A DNA stretch of 64,000 nt from Siphonodentalium dalli. Lineage: Eukaryota > Mollusca > Scaphopoda > Gadilida > Siphonodentaliidae. A model generated the notes under the pieces. The model was given only the letters and a program-made list of their open reading frames with translations. It did no database searches and was not told the origin of the DNA. Made by a program: the position numbers and the translations under genes. Each line of letters starts with the position of its first letter. The first letter of the stretch is position 1. Location: contig CP136063.1 in assembly GCA_032622095.1 (NCBI GenBank), forward strand, positions 145,815,379 through 145,879,378, written 5' to 3'. Below, piece by piece: positions 12,306 to 24,679 of the stretch.

Positions 12306-12769
12306 TGTATGGATTGGAAATGCTTATACGATATTGTCAGATATCTTTTGGTTCAATGGACTATGATCATGTAGTACAGAAACAATGTCTATTAAGTTAG
12401 TAATTACTATTTATAGTAATAATTTCTATGTTAATTTTTCATTTGGTATTATGATATCCCACCTGATAAGCTAGATAAAGCCAAACATACTTTACTTATG
12501 ATTCCAACTGTTAAACTTAAATCTTTTTGTAAACTTAAATTTATTATGGCAATATATATAAATATATTAATGTTTTGCATCTTGTTATGATATGAATTGG
12601 GACCTAAATTGAAAAAAAAAAATTTTTTAAATAAAATGTGTTTTTTTTCTTCTTTTTTTCATTTTTTTCATTGTTTTGCAATGGCAATAAAAAGTTTAGG
12701 GTCGGGGGTTTAAAATAGGGTCGGTCGGGTTAGCGGAAACAAACGTCTTTTTTGTTTACGCCCTACAGG

Positions 12770-13330
12770 GTTTTGATGGAAAATATTGATGGATCCCATC
12801 CAGTTGTCACCCAAAAAATCTGAATCAAGTTTGGTGATGATCGGATGATGTAACCTCAAGGTTGTGCAGAAGGATTTAGTCATGCAAAGAGTAAAATCCA
12901 AGATGGCCAGTGTCGGCCATGTTTTTTATCGAAATTCGGAAAAATTTGATGGCTTCAATGATCCAATCTTGTGATGATCTCAAAGAACCATATGTACATG
13001 TAGCTTGGTGATGATCGGAAGAGGATGTTGTCTGTAGGGTGTGCCAAAGGATTTAGTCATGAAATCAGTTAAATCCAAGATAGATACCAGTGGCCATATT
13101 TTCAACAAAAACAATTCAAATTTGATCTACGTGGCCATAAATATGCCTGGAAATTTAAAAAAGATTTATGAAAGGGCATATTGACAGATTCAAATTTGAA
13201 ATCCAAGATGGATGCCGTTGACCATTTTTAAAACTAATTATGGAAAAAATCAATGGCTCCAATACTAGAGGTCACCCCGAAGATCCATATGAAGTTTTGT
13301 GACAATCGGTTGAGGGATGTGACCTGTAGG
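12770..13330 (+). repeat. 'CAAGATGGC' ~170-bp repeat array, degenerate
   Basis: Three diverged units with GGATTTAGTCATGCAAAGAG or a variant, AAATCCAAGATGGCCAGTGT, GCCATGTTTTTTATCGAAAT and GATCCATATGAAGTTTTGTG. Same family as 9330-9895. Confidence 0.7.
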
Positions 13331-13569
13331 GGGAGCGAAAGGAAATTATAAACGAATCACAGACAATGGACGCCAACCCATGGCAATAGCTTAAAGTGAT
13401 GTGAAACACTCTGGTAGGGTGATAAAATATAATTGGAGAATAACCTTGTTCAAAGTAGTAATTTTTACAAATATTATATATCCAAGTAGTCTGCAAGTAC
13501 GGTACATGTTCCGGTACGCATCTAAGATGCTTTTGTCGAGTTTTTTGACAGTCGAACCAAACTTCTGCC

Positions 13570-13925
13570 AATAAGGCGCACAACTCCAGTAAAAAAAGTC
13601 GGGCGGTGGTATATTATTGCAATAGACCTATATACCAAATATCAATTGAATCCGTTAATATTTCATTGAGTTATCGCACTAACGGTGATAAAAAAATTAT
13701 TAAAATAGACAAACTAAGACCCATAACTCCGGAAAAAAATTCGGACAAACCTGGTTTTCGAACTCATCCGAGATATTGTTCCAAGAGTCTCATATACCAC
13801 ATATTGTTAAAATTGGTTAATATTTGCGTAAGTTATCGCGCTAACGGTGAAAAACTTGACTAAAAACCATCTAAGATGGATAACTCTTGTCAAAAAGTTT
13901 GGACGTGACCTATTTTTTACATGCA
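13570..13925 (+). repeat. Diverged copy of the CATAACTC repeat family
   Basis: Two units contain CCATAACTCCGG, TTCGAACTCATCCGAG, TCATATACCACATATTG and AAGTTATCGC(G/A)CTAACGGTG. The array is followed by a C-run of about 20 (14010-14034). Confidence 0.65.
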
Positions 13926-14634
13926 GTAAATAGTCATTGGGAGCAACTCACATACCAATTTTTTTTTAATCCGTTCACAAATGTCAAAGTTATAAGGCAT
14001 TCTTTAGGTCCCCCAAACCCCCCCCCCCCCCCCCCCTGCCCGCCAAACGTCCCTCGTTTTTTTCTTCAATTTTGTCCCAATTCATATCATAACAAGATGC
14101 TAATTATTTATATATATTGACATAAGACATTTAAGTTTAACAGTTGGAATCATACTTTAAAAGTATGTTTGGCTTTATCTAGCATTCTGACATTCTGTTA
14201 AAACTTCAAATAGTTTGAGTTCAGGTTTGTTATCATTCAGCCTTCAGACTTCAGTATTTCAATCAAAAACATTACATGAACAGTGATAATTTGATCAAAT
14301 AAACCTGGTTATCAGGTGGGATCTCATAACACCAAATGAAAAATTAACATAGAGATTAGTACTAATAGTTATTACTAACTTAATAGACATTGTTTCTGTA
14401 CTAGTATATGTGTCTCTCACTTGAATTTTAGAAAATAGCCTATTATATGAATTAGAGTGATAATGGTAATATATAAAGTCTCAATTCAAGCAGGATAAGG
14501 ATAATCCATTGAACCAAAATATATCTGACAATAACTTACAAGCATTTCCAATCCATACATACATGTATATAAAAATTTCCAAAGTAATGGTTGAGAAACT
14601 TGATCAAATTAACCTCTCTGTAAAATTCAAAATA

Positions 14635-15494
14635 CTCTTGAGTGCCTAATAAACATACAGGGCAGAATAAACATACAGGGCGGAATATTCCCAATTTTTT
14701 AATAAACATACAGGGTGGAAATTTCCCCAAATCTATTGAAATACTCATTTAAAATCCACCATAACTCGTCCTATTATTGTACTAGTACTAGTACTAATTT
14801 ATATGTTATTACTACATTGTAATCCACTTTGAGAAATGGATTGTATATTCAGCAATAGTATCCTTACTAGTAAGTACTAGTACTAATACTAAATACAATT
14901 TGGGATCCAAGGATATATACATGTATACTACTAGTAGTATGTTTTGCGAGATACTTTAACATACTAGTAGGAAGGGAGCTAGACCCCCCCAACAGATTTT
15001 TGTTCAGCCTTAATACTATACAATTGTACCAGTACTGTACATGTACTACTCGCGCAGCATCAAATGAATAACCACGTGTTCGGTGCTCCTTTATTATCGG
15101 ATGTTTGGATTGGTTCAAAGAAAGTCTGTGATAGAAATAGCACCGAATGACCACGTGTTCGGGCGATGGTTTAAGAAATGACGTCGATGATACAAGAAGC
15201 GATTCCCGGGGGGACTAATATCGGATGTTTTGATTGGTTCAAAGAAAATCCTGTGACAGAAATAGTTTTTATAGTTTCAACTGAGTCTTCGAACGTGCGT
15301 ACGAATAAACACACACACGCTTTATTTGTTCAATAATCACAAAATCATCCCTGTATACTTAGTAAAAAAAGATTGGTTGACATATTTCGACCGCCAACTT
15401 TAATAAACGTACAGGGCCAAATAACGATCGTACAGGCGGGAATTTTAACTCAAATTTAACAATCGTACATGTACGTTTATTAGGCACTCAAGAG
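14635..15494. mobile_element. TA-flanked MITE nested in right arm of fold-back A, 860 bp
   Basis: Termini are CTCTTGAGTGCCTAATAAAC and its inverted form (GTTTATTAGGCACTCAAGAG), each followed inwards by a TACAGGG-like word. TA lies on both sides (14633-14634 and 15495-15496). The matching left arm of fold-back A (about 11725-11735) shows the unfilled site with a single TA. A TA duplication fits the Tc1/mariner superfamily. No transposase ORF is present. Confidence 0.75.
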
Positions 15495-16487
15495 TACTGA
15501 CTCAAAGAGCCCTAGATTAGCTCTCAATGCAATGGATTTTCAAAAAAAGTTCAGGGGGAAGAACGTACCCCCACTATCAGCAGGGGGTCACCCCTCCCAA
15601 ACCTTCCTCCGCTCAGGCCTTCAAGGATATGCCTTCGGAATATCATTGCCCAAAAACAGGTGTCCCCAAAAAATCCCTGGATCTTTAACTGAATATATGT
15701 AGAATATATTGTAGTTATTGGGAAGATGCGCAGGGGGGAAATGTCATAGAAATTTCTGAACATGGGTAGCGTTTAAACAACTGGGATTCTGGAGTCGACT
15801 AGTCGAACCCAAAAAGTCAACTCGATGTCGACTAGTCAGTACCTGCAGCTGAAAATTATATAGCTATACCATTTCCTTATTTCCTCCTCTCCTAGTCGCA
15901 ATTCTTGCTGATTACTAGCACTGTTTAAAGGACAATAATACACAAATTCTTAAAAGATAAACCCATCAGTTTTCAAAGGAGCCGACATCAGTCTTGTTAC
16001 CAGGTTGTTGGCGAACATCAAACCTGTCAATCATTGCAACAAGACAGTATCGCGATGGCACCGTTTGATGATATTTGATGTCAAACATCATGGAACATGA
16101 GCATGTGGTGTCCAAGTTTTCTCATGATTGGTGCCAGACGTGTGTACTACAGCTATACTTAAAAGTAATTAACCACCTCTAACATGGTGTCACCCTGGTT
16201 ATACTGTGGTATTATACCGCAGTAACCTCCAAAACTGTGGCACCACGATGCATGCGATCCCGGTTCGCAGGCATGAAATTAAAATGCAGTGATTCTCCTT
16301 ATATTTGTGGAACTGAAATTTAGGCATGGATGGCCTTCGTTATACATGTGTAGGTTATAATTGAGAAACAAGTTACCAAATTATGAACATTTCCCCAAGA
16401 ATATACTAATACTGTGATTGGCTTTAATTTTGTCGGCCTCAATTTCCGTGGTTTCTTATATATAAAGCTCATCAAGAGCTCCTACAA

Positions 16488-16625
16488 TCAGGGATGGATC
16501 CAGCGATTTTTTGGGGACACCTGTTTTGGGACCATGATATGCCGAAGGCATATCCAAAGGGCCGTAGGCCTGAGATGGGGTAGGTCGCCCCCTCCCATAT
16601 GTGCAGCATTAAAGATCCCGCATAA
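16488..16625 (+). mobile_element. Terminal copy of the fold-back A family
   Basis: Begins CAGGGATGGATCCAGCGATT, then TTTTGGGGACACCTGTTTTGG and ATATGCCGAAGGCATATCC. This is the same end sequence as the left end of fold-back A, better preserved. The CAGGGATGG start resembles hAT termini. Only one end is seen. Confidence 0.55.
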
Positions 16626-17650
16626 ATGCACTGGCTTACAAGGTCAAGATAAAGGCCAATGTATTATCTTATATATGCAAGGCTCCTTAGATGGGAGACT
16701 CTCATTTATATAAGAGAATGCATTGGCACAGGATTTTTGCAAAATTTCAAGAAGCCCCAGTCATTAAAGGGTTAAAATAGTTCTCACTGGACACTTGATT
16801 AAGCAAATAAAGGCTCTATATCAACTGTATATTTATGATTTGCATTGCATGTTGTTGAATTATAATAGAAGATTTCCTTCAAAATATCGAAAATTCAGCT
16901 TTAATAAAACTATCCACTTGCAATTTAGGGACATTTAGGCCACCAGAGTTTGGGCCCCCAAACCTGTAACAGGTATCAAAAGAGACCTGGATCCTTCCCT
17001 GCCTACAATAGCAGGTTTCTGACATCATTGAGAGAGGACATTATTGAGATATCAGGCCACCAGGTATCCGGTGCCGAAAAGACATCACGCAATCAATGTA
17101 CTAATAGCTATCGGCATCATTTCACACTCTAGTGAGGTATAGTCATTTATTGTTTTATGTAACCTGCGTGTGATGAAATCACTAGTCTTTATTAAGAGAT
17201 CAATTCAGTACGCATTGTTTATACAAATTATTATAGCAGGGAGCAGACTGTGTTATACACTATTATGAATAGGCCACTAACAAAATGTTATATCTCTCAC
17301 TTCATGTTTAAAATGTGGAAAAGTCGAAACTCGATCTCCGGACACTGCTGGTCTTCCCGATCCAAAAATTATCAGTGATGCACAACATACTGCAGCAACG
17401 CAAGTCATGAACTATCCTGTCGTCTGTCGACACGATTGTTGGCAAATGGTCACCGTGACCATCTTAAAAATTAAAGTGTGGCGAGTATTCAAATTACTGT
17501 GGCAAAAATTACGTTTCATTTTGTCTTCCGTGTTTTTGTCAACCCATTTTACGACATGTCGAAAACAAACTTCATGCCCGATATTCATTTCGATTTCATA
17601 TATTGAGATATTCTCTGATTTACTCTGAGTGAATTATTTTGTTGGGATTA

Positions 17651-17680
17651 GATTTCGTGGTTGGGTCGAACCACGAAATC
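17651..17680. repeat. 12-bp stem hairpin
   Basis: GATTTCGTGGTT and AACCACGAAATC form a perfect 12-bp stem with a 6-base loop. A second short hairpin (GCCGATC/GATCGGC) lies near 17712-17727. Their function is unknown. Confidence 0.6.
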
Positions 17681-19384
17681 AACGAATAATGAACCCCCAT
17701 GAATAACGAGAGGCCGATCACGATCGGCAGATGTTTAACCCATACCTTGGCGATAGTGACTAGCCATAACTGATAATTTGTCAAAGATATGATCACAGGA
17801 ATTAATCCATATATCAGTACCCAACTTGAAATCAAAAGCTCAAATAATTTGTCTTAAGAAAGGGTTAAAGTATTTGGGTTGGGGGAGGAGTAGTTTTAAA
17901 TCTCATAACTCTGTCCCTATTCACACAAGGACCTCTCACTGTGAGATCCAATGGTTTAGTGATTTCGGAGGACATGTTTAGGAGTTTAAGTTAATTCATT
18001 GGAAGCAAAAGTGATAAATCCCTATCTTTGCCACTTTTGACATGCCAGATATTCAAAATTTATTATTCACTTCTAAAGAGAAATTATAATTGTTGACAAG
18101 CCAGACTGCTTAGAACGACATATATGTAGGGGATTCCATCTCGTATTTAAATGGTACTTTAATTACCCCCCCCCCCTTCCCGCATTCTCCCCAGTTATTT
18201 GTTTATCAAACATGGACAGATATAAGATCAGATCTGACCTGTGTATTAAATAAGATTAAGTGTTTCATAACAGGGGTGTATGTTTTTCAAAAATATATGT
18301 AGTTTATACAATTCAAAAGTATTATCTATATAATGTTATACAGACATAATATGATGGGGATGACCACTAAATCGTTCATATAAAAGAAAGTAAGTTAGCC
18401 CTCATTTGAATGGTTTCACACATTACAATGTTTTAAAAGTAGCTTGGGCACTAAAGCCACAACCTTCAATGTTAATCTTCTAAGTGCTCTGTGGCCCCTA
18501 AAATTCAATCAACCATGAAAATGTGAACAAATGGGAAAATAAGGTTCCTGGAAATACTAACATCTACCATATTGATTTTCAAAACAAGTCATCACTTACA
18601 ATAGTCATGTATATTTATCTGCCTGTTTCCCCATTGCATAGATAAATCAAATTGGCTATCAGCTGTTGTTTTAATTTTGAAAGCACGTGTCTGAAGGGTT
18701 AATATATTTTTTCAAAAATCAATTAATCAGTCAATACCAAAATTGATAGAAGTGTGCAAAGATACCCAATATATATTAAGAGATATGAGGAAGAGCCATG
18801 TACATTATAGCATGTGTCTATGGAAACCTTGGAAAGGGTTAATTATTTTTGAAGCAAATTAATGGAATTTAGAAGACTCTTATATAGGTGAGGGGGCCCT
18901 TATCTCATCCTGTAATGAAATTTCAAGAATAGGAAAAACACCTGTCTTGTGCTGCCATTAATCAATTTGACAGTTAGAATAAACAAACAGCCAGCCACCA
19001 GTGTTGTTTATCTTGATTGACCCACCAGAGCTCTGTATCATATGTCATCACTCATTTCATAACAGATTTCACTTGGAATGACAACATCTATAAAAATCCT
19101 CTGATATACTCTGGATGTTGGATTACATGGTAATTTATTGATATCATTATATTACATGAAACTATTGCAATAAAATCTTCATATTTTCAAAACAGGATAT
19201 CACACGGATTCACACCTAATTAATCGTATAAAACTAAAATAAATGAAAGTGTCAATTTTTTTTTATTATTTAAATTTTTTTTTTATTGTTATTAAAGTTC
19301 AAACACAAAATTTAATATCTGTATATGCTAAATTTAGCAAGGAGCTAAATCTAAAAAAAATTAATATTTTTTTTTATTTTTTTC

Positions 19385-19746
19385 TCGAAAAAGGGTCATA
19401 ACTCCTTTAAAATTAATCGGATCAAACCCATATTCGAACTCGATCATACCAAATTTGGTTCCAATCAGATAAAAAATGTTTGAGTTATGGCAGAATGCGT
19501 GAATTCTAAGTTGAAAAAGGGCCATAACTCTGTAACAAAATCTCGGATCAAACCCAAATTCGAACTCGATCTGTATTTTGGGCTGAGAAACCCATATACA
19601 AAATTTGGTTTCGATCGGATAAAAAATGTTTGAGTTATCGCATTACTCGTAAAGTGTCTACGGACAGACGGACAGACAGACAGACCAACGACGAGTGGTC
19701 AATCCGGGCAACGACACTATGTTTACCATACTATGGTATGGTAAAC
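19385..19746 (+). repeat. CATAACTC-family repeat ending in GACA repeats and a hairpin
   Basis: Two units start at GGGTCATAACTCC (about 19394) and GGGCCATAACTCTG (about 19519). They are followed by CGGACAGACGGACAGACAG and a perfect hairpin GTTTACCATAC-TATG-GTATGGTAAAC at 19721-19746. The hairpin may mark the 3' end of the dispersed element. Confidence 0.65.
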
Positions 19747-20077
19747 ATAAAAAGGATTTTACAGTAGTAAGAATAATGATCATATGAATACATTATTATC
19801 CACAAACACATTTGTTTATATACAGCATGTAAATAGTGAGCAATAAGCAAAACACTCAACACCATGGCGACTGTTTAGGAGAGTGATGTTTAAAGGATGT
19901 GACTATTTTAACAGAAATACCCCCGCCAATGCTTACCGTATCTTCAACAAGATCCTCATGGTCGTATTATTTTCTTCAAATTTTGGTATGACGAACAGCT
20001 AATAGACTGTGGTATCATAACCTTCGGGTTTTACACAAGTTATGTCCACTTACCTCACTGTTACATCTCCTATAAAA

Positions 20078-21192
20078 TAGGGGTGCCACGATTAATCGTA
20101 TAATCGATGAACCGTTGATAAAGCCGATAATCGATTACCATTTCCGTCGTCGATTAATCTGCATTATTTATTTCGGACGTTGGAAAATGCCGGTTATTGT
20201 TGAATACCCTGATTGTTTTTCACAGTTTAATATACAACCGAGGGGTTAACAACATTTGATCATGTATCAAAGAGATTCCGACAACTTGAGTACTACTAGT
20301 ATATGTTGCAAACAGCCGGCAGTTCATTTGATGACATGGTTACTCTTCGAGTCATTGTATATTCTTCAAATTGCATGGCGCCATGATGGCGGCACTGCAG
20401 CTTTGAACTTATGCCGACATCGTTGTATATTTCTACAAGAAAGGCGGCACTACGTCTTTGAAATGGACTGACTGTCGGTGAACTGAATGCCCTCGCCCTT
20501 GAATCTCATTGGACCAAAGGGGAGTTGATTGACATTCTCTCGATATCAGGGAACCTACGGCATTTTAATCAGCAATATTCTCGGCGGTGTCATTTGCAGC
20601 AAGTATACTTTGTTTGTATAAGTATACTTAGATGTTACTAGTACAGGCTATCGCTTATAGTGTGGTGACTGCTAAATGAAATTAACTATTACCAAATACT
20701 TATTATTTTTAGTCCTGAAATTTGCGGGCAGGGGCCCACCTTTGTAATTGTTATCCATGCTCTGGAAGTTCGCTGAAACTTATAGTTTCCGTAACATTAG
20801 ATTCCTTTTTTTTAGGAACCACCGTCGGTCCGTCGTGCATTCCTACTTTTATATTGCTTGTATGTTTGGCTGTTAAATTAATCGCTACGTTCGTTCCAAT
20901 CAACTCACAAATATTATATCCATGACATCGCCGAGAACTGTGCTTGTATTGAACACATTGTGCTCATTAGTCATTACCGGTGGTTCATGATGCACTTTAT
21001 TAACACAAAAATTACATCAGCCGAAGCCTCAAACAAGCAGCGAAAGCAGTTAACCAGCATCCAGCCAATATGGCAATAGGCCATATTACGGAATACTTCT
21101 ACTGATATTATTATTATGTACGATTAATCGATTATAGTCGATTATTGACGACCGATTATCGATTATCAAAATAAATAATCGTGGCACCTCTA
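20078..21192. mobile_element. hAT-type MITE, 1115 bp, perfect 8-bp TSD CTATAAAA
   Basis: Starts TAGGGGTGCCACGATTAATC and ends AATAATCGTGGCACCTCTA. CTATAAAA occurs at 20070-20077 and 21193-21200. The interior shares GGTTAACAAC.TTTGATC, GAAACTTATAGTTTCCGTAA and ATTCCTACTTTTATATTGCT with the copies at 21668-22526 and (inverted) 6201-6865. It is the longest of the three, with an extra segment near 20330-20620. No transposase ORF is present. Confidence 0.88.
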
Positions 21193-21667
21193 CTATAAAA
21201 ACAGTCCACATGACAGTTAATCTTATATAACTCTTATTATGGGAAGTAAATACCATGTTCCGACTAGTCAATGTCAAAATGAAGAGTCAATATTGGGAGA
21301 TATTGGCATCGACACGTTGGTCAGTAGACAAATCGTTTCAACACTAAATATGGGCATTTGTAAAAGAGCAAAACCTGCAATTTGCTCTCAAGGTTTAACA
21401 TGTACAGGTATACTAGTAGTATGTGTACTAAATAGCTAACATTTAATCTGTATTTTAGTTTAACATAAAATCTACATGTACCTCGATCCAGTTATAACAA
21501 TAATTTAGTGTACCGGTACGTATCGTGATATATATCGTACGTATAATTGATCATGTGAACATCTAAACTTGCTGTCCTGTCATAGAAATTTGACTGTCTC
21601 TCAGCTCTAGCTCACTGTATGTATTGAATCTCTTCTTTTATTCTTTGGTACAGTACCTGGTAAACAT

Positions 21668-22526
21668 TAGGGGTGCCACGATTAATCGTATAATCGATGA
21701 ACAGTTGATAAAGCCGATAATCAATTACCATTTCCGTCGTAAATTTATCTGCGTTATATTTATTCGAAACTCGGAAACTGACGGAAAGTGCCAGGTATTA
21801 TTGAATACCGTGTTTGTTTTACACAGTTTAATCTACAACTGAAGGGTTAACAACCTTTGATCGTGCATCAAAGAGATTCCGACAACACGAGTACTACTAA
21901 TATATGTTGCAAACAGTGGGCAGTTCATTTGGCGATACGACATGGTTACTCTTTGGGTTGTTGTATTTATTGTACAGTACAGGCTATCACTTATCGTGTA
22001 GCGACTGCTGAATGAAACTCACTATTATTAATTACCTAAATTGTTCTGAGTCCAGAAACTCCGGGTGGGGGCCCACCTTTTTGATTGTTATCCACAATCC
22101 GGAAGTTTGCTGAAACTTATAGTTTCCATAACACTAGATTCCTTTTTTTGGGAACTGCCGGCGGTCTGTCGTGCATTCCTACTTTTATATTGCTTGTATG
22201 TTTGGCTATTCATAACACTGAAATTAATGGCTACTTTCATTCCAATGAACTCACAATTATTATAAGCATGACGTACATCGCCGAGAACTGTGCTGGTATT
22301 GAATACATTGTGCTCGTTAGTCATTACCAGTGGTTTATGGTGCACATACCAGTAGTATTAACGTAAAAATTACATCAGCCGAGTTTTTTTAACTAACACC
22401 CAGCCAATAGGCCATATTACAGATACTTCCACTGTTATTATTATTAGGTACGATTACTAGTAATCGATTATATTGTCGACCGATTATCGATTATCAAAAT
22501 CAATATATATAATTGTGGCATCTCTA
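21668..22526. mobile_element. hAT-type MITE, 859 bp, perfect 8-bp TSD GTAAACAT
   Basis: Starts TAGGGGTGCCACGATTAATC and ends TAATTGTGGCATCTCTA. GTAAACAT flanks it at 21660-21667 and 22527-22534. Same family and orientation as 20078-21192 but with a shorter interior. Confidence 0.88.
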
Positions 22527-22939
22527 GTAAACATGTATACCGGTAGGCTACTGATAAAATATTACCAACTGTCCCAAAGCATAACGTTTTTATGTGAGGT
22601 AGTTCCAATGAAAGTGGATTTTTCGGACGCTTTTACATTACCGTAGGCGTAGGTGTTCAACTGCATGGAAAATTACATGCACAAAATTTAATACTGGTAA
22701 TTACTTTGATGTAGCTACATGTACCTCAGCTCAAACAAGCATTTTAGCTCATGTTGCATTTGGGCACAATCTCTTCATGCAATTTTATACCTATTTAGTT
22801 GTTGCTTTTATTTTTAGCAGCATGCACTTGGTCTTGTTGCCCTCCACTGTAGTCTGTAGACTGTACCACTGAAGGTAAACTAATATTAATAATAGTAATG
22901 GGGAAGTGAATGAATCACCTGATGACTGTTGCAATTTCA

Positions 22940-23400
<461 letters not shown>

Positions 23401-24679
23401 TGTATTGGTCAAACATGCAGCCCCGCCCGTATCCCTCACCCCAGCCCCAATCACCAGAATTTATCACCAATGTTACTTCTCATTTGCTAATTATAATATT
23501 ACTTTTTACATTGAAAGATTGTTGCATTGTTGATGCAAGAATCGATGCAAATGGACGTCTATTGACACTGGGTCAGACAAGATGACGTCCAATCTGGCCT
23601 TCGTGCAACGATATCCGTCAAGACGCGACTCCGGTGTCGTTCAAATGGCTGACGCGAAGCCCATGCGAAGTCGAGGACGGCCCCATTAATGAGGCAGAAA
23701 CATATAGTTATCTTTTAAAAGAAATCTTTCTTTGTTCATGAAAACATGGCTATCAATACAAATAAATACGACAAAACACAATATACATACCGGTAATAGG
23801 CCCATACCGGGTATATAAAAGCACAGGTCCCCAGAACAAAACTTGACCCCACCCTCAATAATACTTGATCCCATAGAATGGTATCCAACTTGGCCGTGCC
23901 TAAATTTTTTATAAATTTTTTAAAGTCCACAAACAGGTTAAAAATGTAGTCAACTTCCTTATGTCAAAAAATGGTCTAACCTCGCTTTGTAAGGTAAAAG
24001 CGATCTGAGAGCGGTTTCTATATGTAAAATATGTCTACTTTAATAATCTGCTTGTTTCGAGTCTGAATTTTTTGGGGAAACAGGTTTTTTATGGGGTTTT
24101 ATGGAGCTACCCTCTAAAATAACCCAACATTACGAATTGGCTTCTGTTTGCCACTTCTCAACTGTGTTTTCTTCATAGTTCGTGTTAACAAAGATAAGTG
24201 CATCTCATTCCATAAGAAAAACACATGCGTGACGTGTATTCGGGCAGTTATTGCCAAATAAGTCTCATTTTTATCACATTTTCACGATTCATCTGTGAAT
24301 ATATAACTTTAATATTGTTTCAAAATAAGTACACAACATTCTGTTTATTATTAATACATACCATGTAACAGTGTATCAATATGTCGAAAGAATTGACAGA
24401 ATACAGCCTTTATTAGCGTGGTTATCTAGAGTTTACTAGCCCTACCCCAAACGAAAAAAATGCCGACGATGTGCAGTACGGTACGCGTTTTATCGGTACA
24501 ATTTTGCATACGCGCCGATTTCCGGTTTCGATTTCCGGCTTCATCGTGTAACATTTTCGTCTTGTTTTGAACCAATTTAAACCTTTAAACTAATCCTGAG
24601 TATCTTTAAACACGACTGGAACAGGTTAGTAATCACTTATATTTCTTAAAGCCCATATAATTTAAAAAGGACATGCATA
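23401..24679. other. Intergenic sequence upstream of the Scribble-like gene
   Basis: No supported gene. A short plus-strand frame (23397-23585) has no recognisable domain. 23960-24090 contains a GGTCTAACCTCGC...GAGCGGTTTCTATATG block related to repeats at 32110-32220 and 33365-33470. Confidence 0.4.

Larger units (their letters stand above)
11526..15691. mobile_element. Composite long-inverted-repeat element (fold-back A)
   Basis: Left and right ends are inverted copies: CAGTGAAGGATCTAGG.ATTTTTTGAGGACACCTG on the left (shown in part) against a right end whose complement starts CAGTTAAAGATCCAGGG. The match continues inwards through ATATGCC, the CCTTCCTCCGCTCAGGCCT region, TGCAATGGATTTTCAAAA, TTTGATCAAGTTTCTCAA-like and AAGCCAAACATACTT blocks, to about 12530 on the left and 14105 on the right. 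Comparing the arms exposes one nested insertion in each (11788-12305 and 14635-15494). The centre holds repeat arrays. A second inverted pair (about 11119-11155 with 12735-12768, GTTTGTTTCCGCTAAC) overlaps the left part, so the element is layered. No target duplication could be confirmed. Confidence 0.6.
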
